DNA of 10,266 nt from Betaproteobacteria bacterium (GTDB lineage Bacteria > Pseudomonadota > Gammaproteobacteria > Burkholderiales > Usitatibacteraceae), in NCBI GenBank assembly GCA_012274175.1, contig JAAOZZ010000218.1, forward strand, positions 1-10,266, read 5' to 3'. Every line of letters begins with the position of its first letter. Position 1 is the first letter of the stretch. Made by a program: the position numbers and the translations under genes. Positions 1 through 6,846 of the stretch are shown here, piece by piece. Under the pieces are notes generated by a model, which searched no databases, was not told the DNA's origin, and saw nothing but the letters and a program-made list of their open reading frames with translations.

Positions 1-607
1 CGGGGTCGTCGTTGAACATGCGCATCACGTCGATGTGCTTCACGCCGTTCACCGGGTCGCCGCCGATGCCCACCGCCGACGACTGCCCCAGGCCCAGTGC
101 CGTCACCTGGCCCACCGCTTCGTAGGTGAGTGTGCCCGAGCGCGAGACGATGCCGATCCGCCCCTTGCGGTGGATGTGGCCCGGCATGATGCCGATCTTG
201 ATCTCCTCGGGCGTGATGAGGCCCGGGCAGTTGGGCCCGATGAGGCGCGTCTTCTTTCCCTGCATCCGGTAGCGCGTGCGGATCATGTCGCGTACCGGGA
301 TGCCCTCGGTGATGCAGATCACGAGATCGAGGCCGGCGTCGACCGCCTCGTCGATCGCGGCGGCGGCGTAGGGCGGCGGCACGTAGATCACCGACACCGT
401 GGCGCCCGTGGCCGCGGCCGCGTCCTTCACCGTGTTGTAGATCGGGATGCCCTCGAAGTCCTGGCCCCCCTTGCCGGGCGTCACACCCGCCACGAAGCAT
501 TGCTTGCCGTTCGCGTATTCGCGGCACATCTTCGTGTGGAACTGGCCGGTCTTGCCGGTGATGCCCTGGGTGATGACCTTCGTGTTCCTGTCGATGAGGA
601 TGGACAT
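1..607 (-). CDS. sucD: Succinyl-CoA synthetase alpha subunit, partial (C-terminus cut by window edge)
   Basis: ADP-forming succinyl-CoA ligase, alpha subunit; with SucC it interconverts succinyl-CoA and succinate in the TCA cycle (cytoplasm), coupled to nucleotide triphosphate formation. My translation of the minus strand from ATG at 607 gives 202 uninterrupted residues starting [20 protein letters not shown], very close to E. coli SucD. The N-terminal CoA-binding Rossmann region is present, with the CITEG motif at about residues 98-102, GPNCPG at 124-129 and SRSGTLTYE at 155-163. The family is about 290 residues long, so roughly 90 residues, including the phosphorylated active-site histidine, lie beyond base 1. 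The start is two bases after the sucC stop, so the pair is surely co-transcribed. Malate-CoA ligase subunit MtkB is the related alternative; I consider it unlikely from the neighbours and close SucD match. Confidence 0.96.
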   Translation of the reverse strand, partial: MSILIDRNTKVITQGITGKTGQFHTKMCREYANGKQCFVAGVTPGKGGQDFEGIPIYNTVKDAAAATGATVSVIYVPPPYAAAAIDEAVDAGLDLVICITEGIPVRDMIRTRYRMQGKKTRLIGPNCPGLITPEEIKIGIMPGHIHRKGRIGIVSRSGTLTYEAVGQVTALGLGQSSAVGIGGDPVNGVKHIDVMRMFNDDP

Positions 608-609
608 GC

Positions 610-1776
610 CTATTTTCCCTTCGCGGCGGCCACGACCTTCTGCGCGGCGTCGCCCATGTCGGCCGCCGAGATGATCGGCAGCCCCGAGTCGGCGAGGATC
701 TTCTTGCCCAGGTCCACGTTCGTGCCCTCGAGGCGCACCACGAGGGGCACCTTGAGGCCCACCTGCTTCGCCGCGGCCACGACGCCGCTCGCGATCACGT
801 CGCACTTCATGATGCCGCCGAAGATGTTCACGAGGATCGCCGCGAGCCGGGGGTTCTTCAGCATGATCTTGAACGCCTCGGTCACCTTCTCCGTGGTGGC
901 GCCGCCGCCCACGTCGAGGAAGTTCGCGGGGCTGCCGCCGAAGAGCTTGATGGTGTCCATGGTGGCCATGGCGAGGCCCGCGCCGTTCACGAGGCAGCCG
1001 ATGTCGCCGTCCAGCTGGATGTAGTTCAGGTCGAACTTCGAGGCCTCGACTTCCGCCGGGTCCTCCTCGTCCAAGTCGCGCATCGCGACGATGTCGGGAT
1101 GGCGGAAGAGCGCGTTGTCGTCGAAGTTCAGCTTCGCGTCGAGCGCGACCACGCGCCCGTCCCCGGTGACGATGAGCGGATTCACCTCGGTGAGGGAACA
1201 GTCGCATTCGTCGAAGCAGCGGTAGAGGGACTTGAAGAGGTCGCGCGCCTGGGGCACGAGCCCGGCGGGCACGCCGATCTTGCGGGCGATGTCCTCGCCC
1301 TCGGCGTCGTTCAGTCCCGCCGCCGGATCGATCGCCACCTTGTGGATCTTCTCCGGGTGGTGCTCGGCCACTTCCTCGATGTCCATGCCGCCCTCGCTCG
1401 AGGCCATGAGCACCACGCGCTGCAGGCCGCGGTCGACCACGAGCGCGGCGTAGAGCTCCTGCTTGATGTCCGCACCCTCCTCGATCAGGAGCCGGCGCAC
1501 CTTTCGCCCCTGGGGACTCGTCTGGTGGGTGACAAGGGTCATGCCGAGCATCTGCTTGGCGAGCGCGCCCACTTCCTCGACGGAGCGCGCGAGCTTCACG
1601 CCGCCGCCCTTGCCGCGGCCGCCGGCGTGGATCTGGGCCTTCACGACCCACACCGGGCCGCCCAGGGACTTGGCCGCGCCGATCGCCTCGTCGACCGAGA
1701 AGGCCGGAATTCCGCGCGGGGTCGGCACGCCGTATTTCCGGAAGAGTTCCTTGCCCTGGTATTCGTGGATGTTCAT
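610..1776 (-). CDS. sucC: Succinyl-CoA synthetase beta subunit
   Basis: Beta subunit of ADP-forming succinyl-CoA ligase (TCA cycle), carrying the nucleotide-binding ATP-grasp domain. The start at 1776 gives [18 protein letters not shown] and 388 residues, the same length as E. coli SucC; an open frame extends ten codons further up but lacks family similarity. Visible features: ATP-grasp lysine region [16 protein letters not shown] at about 44-58, Mg-binding Asn199 and Asp213 in EVNPL and ALDAKLN (same numbering as E. coli as I recall it), the CoA-ligase domain with NGAGLAM at 264-270 and FLDVGGGAT at 286-294, and [10 protein letters not shown] at 317-326. The stop TAG is two bases before the sucD ATG. 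There is no strong Shine-Dalgarno sequence before the ATG. The upstream neighbour is a DUF2889 gene, an arrangement I know from betaproteobacteria. Confidence 0.97.
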   Translation of the reverse strand: MNIHEYQGKELFRKYGVPTPRGIPAFSVDEAIGAAKSLGGPVWVVKAQIHAGGRGKGGGVKLARSVEEVGALAKQMLGMTLVTHQTSPQGRKVRRLLIEEGADIKQELYAALVVDRGLQRVVLMASSEGGMDIEEVAEHHPEKIHKVAIDPAAGLNDAEGEDIARKIGVPAGLVPQARDLFKSLYRCFDECDCSLTEVNPLIVTGDGRVVALDAKLNFDDNALFRHPDIVAMRDLDEEDPAEVEASKFDLNYIQLDGDIGCLVNGAGLAMATMDTIKLFGGSPANFLDVGGGATTEKVTEAFKIMLKNPRLAAILVNIFGGIMKCDVIASGVVAAAKQVGLKVPLVVRLEGTNVDLGKKILADSGLPIISAADMGDAAQKVVAAAKGK

Positions 1777-1830
1777 GTCGTCTGGAAGTCGATGGCGCCC
1801 ACGCAAGCCGGCGCGGTGGCTGGGGTTGGG

Positions 1831-1836
1831 ATTCTA
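1831..1836 (-). promoter_or_regulatory. Possible -10 element ahead of sucCD
   Basis: The 113-bp gap between the DUF2889 stop and sucC contains TAGAAT on the minus strand, 54 bp before the sucC ATG, in the context GTTAGAATCC. It is a fair match to a sigma-70 -10 box. No convincing -35 box lies 16-18 bp upstream, so this rests on one hexamer. A similar GTAGAATCC occurs ahead of the ornithine-cyclodeaminase-like gene. Confidence 0.28.
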
Positions 1837-1850
1837 ACGGCGCGGGCGCG

Positions 1851-1879
1851 GCGGACTTCTTGACCTAGGGCAGGTCCGC
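1851..1879. repeat. Nested inverted repeats in the DUF2889-sucC gap
   Basis: GCGGAC at 1851-1856 is mirrored by GTCCGC at 1874-1879, and inside it GACCT at 1862-1866 is mirrored by AGGTC at 1872-1876. The two pairings share bases 1874-1876, so they are mutually exclusive. There is no T run on the minus strand after the structure, so it is not a canonical intrinsic terminator. It could be an operator or a weak attenuating hairpin ahead of sucCD, or chance in GC-rich DNA. The rest of the gap (1777-1889) shows nothing else I recognise. Confidence 0.3.
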
Positions 1880-1889
1880 GATCGCTCGC

Positions 1890-2462
1890 CTAATGATGGT
1901 CGCTCTCGGCTGCCGGCTCGATCTTCTCGGCGCCGCGATACCACTTCGGATAGTAGCGGGCCACCACCGCCTGGGTGGCGTCCAGCGCGTGGCAGCGGTC
2001 GATCTGGAAGGGCCTGCGCTCCGGGTCCTGCACGCGCTGGCCGGCCATGGTCTGGAACGCCGCCGTGGCGAGCGCTCCCGCGAGCTCGGTCACGTGGGTG
2101 CAGCCGCGCACGCCGGCGAAAAGCTCCTTCAGCTTCTGGTGGTACCCGGGACGGATCGCGAGACCCACGAGCTTCTTGTAGGCCGGCACGATCCCGTCGC
2201 AGTGGCCCACGTAGGGCATGGCGTCCATCGCGGCCGCGGCGTCCACGATCATGAGCTTGCGATCCACCGTGATGCGAAGCCACATGCCGTGGATCGCCTC
2301 TCCCGCGGGGCGCACGCCCGCGGCGAGCGGGAAATCGTAGGGCTTCGTGTCGACGAGGTGGCCCTCGATGTCGTACAGGCCGTCCTCGCGCCGGTATCCC
2401 CGGATCTCGATCGCGCGCCGGTGCAGCGGCTCGCGCGCGACCGTGGGCTCAAGCCCGGGCAT
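1890..2462 (-). CDS. DUF2889 family protein
   Basis: A 190-residue soluble protein of the DUF2889 family, whose biochemical function is unknown to me. The family signature is clear: REPLHRR at 10-16, RGYRREDGLYDIEGHLVDTK at 21-40, HGMWLRI at 58-64, GHC at 86-88, GCTH at 120-123 and DRCHAL at 155-160. No signal peptide or membrane segment is visible. The recurring His and Cys residues (H58, H87, C88, C121, H123, C157, H158) could form a metal site; that is inference. The ATG at 2462 lies inside the end of the kinase gene, giving a 14-bp overlap, so translation is probably coupled to the kinase; no strong Shine-Dalgarno sequence is visible. In other betaproteobacteria this family sits just before sucC, as here, so the position may reflect conserved synteny rather than a signalling role. 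Confidence 0.88.
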   Translation of the reverse strand: MPGLEPTVAREPLHRRAIEIRGYRREDGLYDIEGHLVDTKPYDFPLAAGVRPAGEAIHGMWLRITVDRKLMIVDAAAAMDAMPYVGHCDGIVPAYKKLVGLAIRPGYHQKLKELFAGVRGCTHVTELAGALATAAFQTMAGQRVQDPERRPFQIDRCHALDATQAVVARYYPKWYRGAEKIEPAAESDHH

Positions 2463-5064
2463 CGGCCGGCGCGGGAACCGTTCCCGTCTTGCGCGCCTGG
2501 CGGATCGCCTCGGCGAACTCGGCCCCGGTCTGGAAGCGCTTCTCGTAGTCCTTGGCGAGTGCGCGGTCGATGAGGGCGTCGATCCACGGGGGCAGCGCCG
2601 CGTTGAAATCGCGGATCGCCGGGTGCGGGTTGTTGGCGATGGCGAACATGAGCTGCGTCATCGACTCGCCCTCGAACGGCAGGCGCCCCGAGAGCATCTG
2701 GAAGAGGGTCACGCCCAGGGAGAAGAGGTCGCTCCTGCCGTCGATCTTCTTGCCGCCCAGCTGCTCCGGGGACATGTACGAAGGCGTGCCCAGCACCATG
2801 CCGGTCTTGGTCCGGGACGAGTCGGTGATGCGCGCGATGCCGAAGTCGGTGACCTTTACCGTGTCGCTTTCCGGCTCGTACATGATGTTCGCCGGCTTGA
2901 TGTCGCGGTGCACGATGCCCATGGTGTGCGCGTAGCCCAGCGCGTCGGCCACGCGCTCTACGATGTAGAGCACCTTGTCGGGCGGCAGCAGGTTGGGCTG
3001 CTTCGTGTACGGCACGAGGTCCTTGCCCTTCAGGAACTCCATGGCGATGTAGCACAGGTCGTGCTCCTCGCCCGCGTCGTAGATGGTGACGATGTTGGGA
3101 TGCGCGAGCCGGCCCGCGGTCTCCGCCTCGCGGAAGAAGCGCTCCTTCGCCTCCTTCAGCTCCTCGGCCTCGAACTCCTCGGAAAGCGCCATGGTCTTGA
3201 TCGCGACCACGCGGCCGATCTTCGGGTCCTTGCCGCCGTACACCACGCCCATGGCGCCCTTGCCCAGCTCCTTCTCCACCTGGTAGCGGCCGAGCATCGG
3301 CTTTTCCTGGGCCCCGCCCTGCAGGATCATCGTGCCCGCGTTGGTCCGCGCCCCCGCGGAGCCGCCGAGGATGATGGTCTCGGAGAGCTGCTTGGCGCGG
3401 TTCAACCGCTCCTCGATGTCGCGGAACTTCGGGTTGTAGGTGGCCATGTAGCGGAAGCAGCTCTCCGCCTTGTTGAACTGGCGGCGGCGCTCGAAGTCCA
3501 GGGCGAGGTTGTAGAGGTTCTCAATCACCTCGTCGTTCAGCGGCGCCTTGCGGAACTTGTCGAACGCCATGTCGAGCTGGCCCTGCTGCTGGAACGCGAG
3601 GCCCAGCATGCGGTTGGATTCCGCGCTCTCGGTGTCGGCCTTCTCCTTGCCGCGCTCGGCCACCAGGTAGTGCTTGGTGGTGAGCAGCGCGTGTCCCACC
3701 AGGAGCAGCGTGGCCGGCAGCATGAGCTGGATCCACAGCCCCGCGCCCGTCATGAGCGCGAGATGGGTGCCGAAGAGCGCCACGAAGATCGCCACGGTGA
3801 GTGCGGCGCCCATGCCCGCCTTCAATCGCGGCAGCAGCAGGATGATGTACAGCGCCACCGCGAGGTACGCGCCGAGGGTGGCGAGCGGGCCCCACGTGGG
3901 AGCGACGAAGAAATGCTCCTGCAGGATCGAGGACACCGAGTGCGCGAGCGTCGTGACCGGGTTCATCTGCGCGGAGATGGGGGTGACCTGGCTCGTGCCG
4001 ATCCCCGCCGCGGTGGCGCCGATCAGCACGATCTTGTCGGTGTATTTCGACGCCGGGATCTTGCCGCTGTAGACGTCGTAGAACGAATCGATCGGGAAGG
4101 CGGGACGCCCGTCGCGGTCCTTGTAGAAGTACGTGTACATCTGCCCGAACTCGTCGGTGCGGATGGTCTTGCCGCCGACGGACACGCTCTCGCCCAGGTT
4201 CGCCTTGATGTCCTTGGCGGTGAGGTTCAGGCTCTTGGCGGCGATCATGAGGGCGAGCGACGGGAACTGCTGGCCGTAGTAGTCGATCACCAGCGGCTCG
4301 AAGCGGATGGCGCCGTCCTCGTCGAGGCTGCTGTTGAGGTGGCCCACGCCGGCCACCACGCTGCCGATCTGCTCGATGGGCACCAGCGCCCCGATGCCGT
4401 GCAGGAAGGATCCACCCGCGTCGGTGAAGCCGCCGATGGTGTCCTTCACCACATACTCCGGCAGCGGCTTGTCGGGCTTGCCCTCGGGCGGGCGATAGGA
4501 GAGCTGCTCGAAGGCGAGCGGGACCACGACGTTGCCTGCCTTCTTGATGCTCGCCGCGAGCCGCACGTCGCTGTTGAGCGCGACGGAGGCCTCGGAGAGG
4601 ATCTTGCCGATCTCCGCCACCTCGCCGCTCGGCTGCACGCCCTGGGCGCCCGGCGTGGCGCCCCCGATGGGAGACACGCCGGGAACGTCCTGGGTGGCGG
4701 GGGGATAGGCCTTGTTGTAGATGTCGAGCATCTTGTCGACGTAGACCAGGCCCGGGTCCTTCTGCGGCTCGAAGAAGAACACCGTGTTGCCGATCACCTT
4801 CGCCTTGGCCGCGGCAAGCTCGTCGATCAGCTTCGCGTGCACCTCGCGCGGCCACGGCCAGCGGCCGATGTTGGCGATCGACTGCTCGTCGATGGCGATG
4901 ACGGCGATCTTGTCGCTCGGCGTCTTCGAGGTGGCCTTGACCCCCAGGTCGTAGGCCCAGCGCTCGAGCCCGGGGATGAAGCCGGAGACCCGCGCGAAGC
5001 CGAACAGGACGATCGCGATGACGAGGCCGAAAAACCAATCGGCCTTCCAGAAGGCGGTCTTCAT
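2449..5064 (-). CDS. CHASE2-domain transmembrane Ser/Thr protein kinase with TPR-like linker
   Basis: An 871-residue membrane receptor kinase. Order: one N-terminal membrane helix (about 10-28); an extracytoplasmic CHASE2 sensor domain (about 35-375) with the typical VIAIDEQSIANIGRWPWPRE at 55-74; three membrane helices (about 393-411, 418-436, 440-460); a cytoplasmic linker with two TPR-like helix pairs (about 485-560); and a Hanks-type kinase domain (about 594-852). All catalytic elements are present: glycine loop GKGAMG 601-606, ATP lysine K623 in VVAIK, helix-C E646, HRDIKPAN 719-726, DFG 740-742, GTPSYMSPE 759-767 and D779 in GRSDLFSLG. The start at 5064 is preceded by AGGGGA six bases upstream and leads directly into the first helix. 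The CHASE2 ligand is unknown. It presumably phosphorylates cytoplasmic Ser/Thr targets. No phosphatase or FHA partner lies alongside; the gene overlaps DUF2889 downstream by 14 bp. Confidence 0.95.
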   Translation of the reverse strand: MKTAFWKADWFFGLVIAIVLFGFARVSGFIPGLERWAYDLGVKATSKTPSDKIAVIAIDEQSIANIGRWPWPREVHAKLIDELAAAKAKVIGNTVFFFEPQKDPGLVYVDKMLDIYNKAYPPATQDVPGVSPIGGATPGAQGVQPSGEVAEIGKILSEASVALNSDVRLAASIKKAGNVVVPLAFEQLSYRPPEGKPDKPLPEYVVKDTIGGFTDAGGSFLHGIGALVPIEQIGSVVAGVGHLNSSLDEDGAIRFEPLVIDYYGQQFPSLALMIAAKSLNLTAKDIKANLGESVSVGGKTIRTDEFGQMYTYFYKDRDGRPAFPIDSFYDVYSGKIPASKYTDKIVLIGATAAGIGTSQVTPISAQMNPVTTLAHSVSSILQEHFFVAPTWGPLATLGAYLAVALYIILLLPRLKAGMGAALTVAIFVALFGTHLALMTGAGLWIQLMLPATLLLVGHALLTTKHYLVAERGKEKADTESAESNRMLGLAFQQQGQLDMAFDKFRKAPLNDEVIENLYNLALDFERRRQFNKAESCFRYMATYNPKFRDIEERLNRAKQLSETIILGGSAGARTNAGTMILQGGAQEKPMLGRYQVEKELGKGAMGVVYGGKDPKIGRVVAIKTMALSEEFEAEELKEAKERFFREAETAGRLAHPNIVTIYDAGEEHDLCYIAMEFLKGKDLVPYTKQPNLLPPDKVLYIVERVADALGYAHTMGIVHRDIKPANIMYEPESDTVKVTDFGIARITDSSRTKTGMVLGTPSYMSPEQLGGKKIDGRSDLFSLGVTLFQMLSGRLPFEGESMTQLMFAIANNPHPAIRDFNAALPPWIDALIDRALAKDYEKRFQTGAEFAEAIRQARKTGTVPAPADARA

Positions 5065-5116
5065 GAATTCTCCCCTGATCCTCGTGGCTCGGAGCTCCCG
5101 ACCCCGGCTCGAAGAC

Positions 5117-5145
5117 GGCATTCCAATGCCCCCATCTTACATGGG
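5117..5145. repeat. Two adjacent short inverted repeats upstream of the kinase gene
   Basis: The 94-bp gap between the ornithine-cyclodeaminase-like stop and the kinase ATG holds two abutting dyads: GGCATTCCAATGCC at 5117-5130 (6-bp arms, 2-bp centre) and CCCAT-CTTAC-ATGGG at 5131-5145 (5-bp arms). They lie 53-81 bp ahead of the kinase start. They could be an operator or weak hairpins; no T run follows on the minus strand, so a canonical terminator is not indicated. I see no convincing -35/-10 pair here. Confidence 0.35.
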
Positions 5146-5158
5146 CGTGACCCGGCGT

Positions 5159-6118
5159 TCACCCTCCCAGGTCGACCGCCGTGCCCCGGTTGCCCTGGCG
5201 TGCCAGCTCGAGCAGCTTCGCGGCGATGATGAGGTCCTGCATCGCCATTCCCTGGGATTCGAACAGGGTGACCTGGCCCGCGGAAGTGCGCCCCGGGCGG
5301 ATCCCCGCGATCACCTCGCCCAGCTCCGTGAGTCCCCCCGCGTGGATGCGGCCCTTCTCGAGGGCGGGCAGCAGGTCGCCGGCTTCCTTGATGGCCGAAG
5401 GGCGGGAATCGACCACGATGGGATCGCACTTGCGCACCGTCGCCTCGTCGATCTCCTGGCGCAGCAGCGAGTTGGAGCCGGCGGCGTTCACGTGCGTGCC
5501 CGGCGCGATCCATTCGCCGTCGAAGACCGGCGTGGCCGAGGTGGTGATGGTCACCACGATGTCGCTGCCTTTGACCGCGTCCTCGGCGCTCGCAGCGGGC
5601 ACGACCGGGATCCCGAGCTTGCCTCCCATGCGCTCGCAGAACTTCGCGACCTTGGCGGCGGTGCGCGAGTACACCTTCACCCGTTCAAGCTTGCGCACCG
5701 CCGCGAGCGCCTCGAGCTGCCCCTGGGCCTGCCACCCGGAGCCGAAGATCCCGGCCACCTTCGCGTCGGGACGCGCGAGCCATCGGGCCGCGACCCCGCC
5801 GGCGGCCCCGGTGCGCATCATGCCGAGGCGATTCGCCTCCACGATGCCTTCGAGGCTGCCGCGCTCGGCGCTGAACACGTACACGAGGAAGCGCACGCCT
5901 TCGCGGCTCGACGTATAGGCCTTGTAGCCGAACACTCCCGCCGACGGCACGGCGCCCTGCAGGATGTGCAGCGCCGCCTTCGGCAGCCGCGTGCGCTCCC
6001 GCGGCACGTCGATGGCCTGCCCGGTCGAATACTCCCGATGCACGCGCTCGACGAGCTCGATGGTGGTGGACATCGTGAGCAGTTGCTCGACGTCGGCTTC
6101 GCGCAGGAGGAGTGCCAT
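5159..6118 (-). CDS. Ornithine cyclodeaminase/mu-crystallin family NAD(P)-binding protein
   Basis: A 319-residue protein of the ornithine cyclodeaminase/mu-crystallin superfamily, whose members include ornithine cyclodeaminase, archaeal alanine dehydrogenase, ketimine or pyrroline-2-carboxylate reductases and siderophore-precursor enzymes. Visible: K66 in GYKAYTS and R102 in MRTGAAG, the usual substrate-contacting residues; Rossmann motif GIFGSGWQAQ at 123-132; SDIVVTITTSATPVF at 185-199; and NAAGSNSLLRQEID at 211-224. In true ornithine cyclodeaminase, the segment matching 211-224 carries a catalytic Asp after the glycine; here the aligned residue is N216, so a reductase or dehydrogenase acting on small imino/keto acids is more likely. 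Start at 6118 gives the normal N-terminus and family length; the Shine-Dalgarno sequence (GGGA) is weak. It lies alone between the DUF1269 gene and the kinase. The substrate cannot be read from the sequence. Confidence 0.9.
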   Translation of the reverse strand: MALLLREADVEQLLTMSTTIELVERVHREYSTGQAIDVPRERTRLPKAALHILQGAVPSAGVFGYKAYTSSREGVRFLVYVFSAERGSLEGIVEANRLGMMRTGAAGGVAARWLARPDAKVAGIFGSGWQAQGQLEALAAVRKLERVKVYSRTAAKVAKFCERMGGKLGIPVVPAASAEDAVKGSDIVVTITTSATPVFDGEWIAPGTHVNAAGSNSLLRQEIDEATVRKCDPIVVDSRPSAIKEAGDLLPALEKGRIHAGGLTELGEVIAGIRPGRTSAGQVTLFESQGMAMQDLIIAAKLLELARQGNRGTAVDLGG

Positions 6119-6151
6119 GAGTTCCCAGCGTCGTGGAGAGAAGAGTTGCGG

Positions 6152-6157
6152 ATTCTA
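6152..6157 (-). promoter_or_regulatory. Possible -10 element ahead of the cyclodeaminase-like gene
   Basis: TAGAAT on the minus strand in the context CCGTAGAATCCGC, 33 bp before the ATG at 6118. It resembles a sigma-70 -10 box and matches the TAGAATCC ahead of sucC. No clear -35 hexamer is present at the usual spacing. It lies just downstream of the terminator-like element that ends the DUF1269 gene, where a new promoter would be expected. Confidence 0.3.
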
Positions 6158-6160
6158 CGG

Positions 6161-6201
6161 GAACCCAAAAAGGGGTCTGTCCCGATTTTTCGAAATCAGG
6201 G
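6161..6201 (-). terminator. Terminator-like hairpin, possibly a dispersed palindromic repeat
   Basis: The minus-strand transcript reads CCC-U-GAUUU-CGAA-AAAUC-GGG from 6201 to 6181, an 8-bp stem with one bulged U and a four-base loop. Then come ACAGACCCC and five Ts at 6171-6167, followed by GGGTTCCCG. The alternating GGG and CCC blocks allow several further small hairpins. The stem contains the DUF1269 stop codon. The string GGGACAGACCCC followed by a T run resembles short palindromic elements I recall scattered between genes in many proteobacteria. It may therefore be a repeat that also works as a terminator; only a genome-wide count can tell. The T run is 9 bases from the main stem, which is not ideal for intrinsic termination. 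Confidence 0.42.
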
Positions 6202-6708
6202 GAAAGCGGGCACCGTCGGCTCGTTGCCGCGATCCATGGCCTCGGGGTGGGTGCGGGCGATGACGGCGCGCACCTCCTCGTGGCGGCCCGCCGGCACGTC
6301 GAGCATGAGCAGGATCCTGCCCTCCTCGAGGTCGCGCTCGAAGCTCTTCAGCCGCGAATTGGGCACCTGCAGGCCCACCATGGTCGAGATCCACGCGCCC
6401 AGCACGGCACCCACGATCGCCGCGACGAGCACCGCGCCCAGCTCCATCGTGAGCCCCTGGGGCGGGTAGTTCACGAGCACGGTGCCCACCAGCGCGCCCA
6501 TCACCCCGCCCAGCACGAGGCCCACGAAGGCCGCGTGCACCGCGTCGGTCTTGTGAACGTACGTGGCCTGGTGCAGCGCTCCCAGGTCGGTGCCTCGGCG
6601 CGCGAGGAAATGCATGTGGCGGTCCTCGATGCGGGCGAGCAACAGGTCGTCGGAAAGACGGCGCGCGCTCGGGAGGTCCGGGAGTGTGACGTACATCCTG
6701 CGCTTCAT
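6196..6708 (-). CDS. DUF1269-type two-helix inner-membrane protein
   Basis: A 170-residue membrane protein resembling the DUF1269 family (poorly characterised, often annotated as stress-related membrane proteins). Layout: basic soluble N-terminus MKRRMYVTLPDLPSARRLSD with a short alpha/beta region to about residue 55; a glycine-rich first membrane helix at about 59-79; a short loop NYPPQGLTM; a second glycine/alanine-rich helix at about 89-112; and a cytoplasmic tail with FERDLEEGRILLMLDVPAGR that looks like a small ligand-binding or ACT-like fold (inference). The two helices with GxxxG-like spacing suggest tight helix packing or oligomerisation. Start choice is firm: AAGGAGG sits five bases before the ATG. 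The leader carries a hairpin over that site and a promoter-like sequence further up, so this gene probably has its own expression control, separate from the oxalate cluster 138 bp upstream. Confidence 0.85.
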   Translation of the reverse strand: MKRRMYVTLPDLPSARRLSDDLLLARIEDRHMHFLARRGTDLGALHQATYVHKTDAVHAAFVGLVLGGVMGALVGTVLVNYPPQGLTMELGAVLVAAIVGAVLGAWISTMVGLQVPNSRLKSFERDLEEGRILLMLDVPAGRHEEVRAVIARTHPEAMDRGNEPTVPAFP

Positions 6709-6712
6709 GCGA

Positions 6713-6744
6713 CCCTCCTTTTCGCCGAATGTCGAAAGGAGCGG
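6713..6744 (-). promoter_or_regulatory. Leader hairpin sequestering the Shine-Dalgarno sequence of the DUF1269 gene
   Basis: On the minus strand CTCCTTTCG (6741-6733) pairs with CGAAAAGGAG (6724-6715), leaving one bulged A and an eight-base loop ACATTCGG. Two more G-C pairs (6744, 6743 with 6713, 6714) form if G6742 bulges. This gives 9-11 base pairs covering the whole AAGGAGGG ribosome-binding site, five bases from the ATG. The middle of the stem is U-A rich. The layout is that of a translational switch such as an RNA thermometer or a protein/RNA-controlled hairpin. It is seen directly in the sequence; the regulatory role is inferred. Confidence 0.5.
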
Positions 6745-6794
6745 TGTCGGGAGTCGGAAACGGCTCTGGCATCGCCAAACCCATGCGGGTTCAG

Positions 6795-6822
6795 GCTATA
6801 CCCCGCAGCGTGAGCGAATCAA
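6795..6822 (-). promoter_or_regulatory. Promoter-like sequence for the DUF1269 gene
   Basis: TTGATT (6822-6817), a 16-bp spacer and TATAGC (6800-6795) on the minus strand form a plausible sigma-70 promoter, matching the consensus at 4 of 6 positions in each box. Transcription would begin near 6788 and give a leader of about 80 bases containing the Shine-Dalgarno-masking hairpin. It sits just after the qor stop, consistent with a separate transcription unit. Confidence 0.35.
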
Positions 6823-6825
6823 GGG

Positions 6826-6845
6826 CCGGGGCACCCGCCTCCCGG
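6826..6845 (-). terminator. GC-rich hairpin directly after qor, weak terminator candidate
   Basis: Immediately after the qor stop the minus strand reads CCGGGAGGCGGGTGCCCCGG, which folds as CCGG/CCGG plus GGC/GCC around a GGGT loop with a two-base bulge. It is followed by CCCTTGATT rather than a U tract, so intrinsic termination would be inefficient; it may stabilise the 3' end or need Rho. It would mark the end of the oxalate cluster. Confidence 0.3.
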
Positions 6846-6846
6846 A

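Noticed and set aside
35..1024. 329-residue plus-strand open frame
   Set aside because: Antisense to sucD and sucC, both of which match their families without breaks; the composition is that of a shadow frame.
1..1776. Malate-CoA ligase (mtkAB) instead of sucCD, tempting beside an oxalate operon because of the serine cycle
   Set aside because: Lengths, N-termini and motifs match SucC/SucD closely, the DUF2889 neighbour is typical of sucC, and no serine-cycle gene is visible.
2347..5229. 960-residue plus-strand open frame opposite the kinase gene
   Set aside because: It is antisense to a kinase gene with every catalytic motif intact. Its translation is rich in Arg, His, Leu, Val and Asp with no domain, as expected from the mirror of a GC-rich gene.
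4976..6469. 497-residue plus-strand open frame spanning three minus-strand genes and their gaps
   Set aside because: No recognisable domain, no good ribosome site, and it crosses both intergenic regions.
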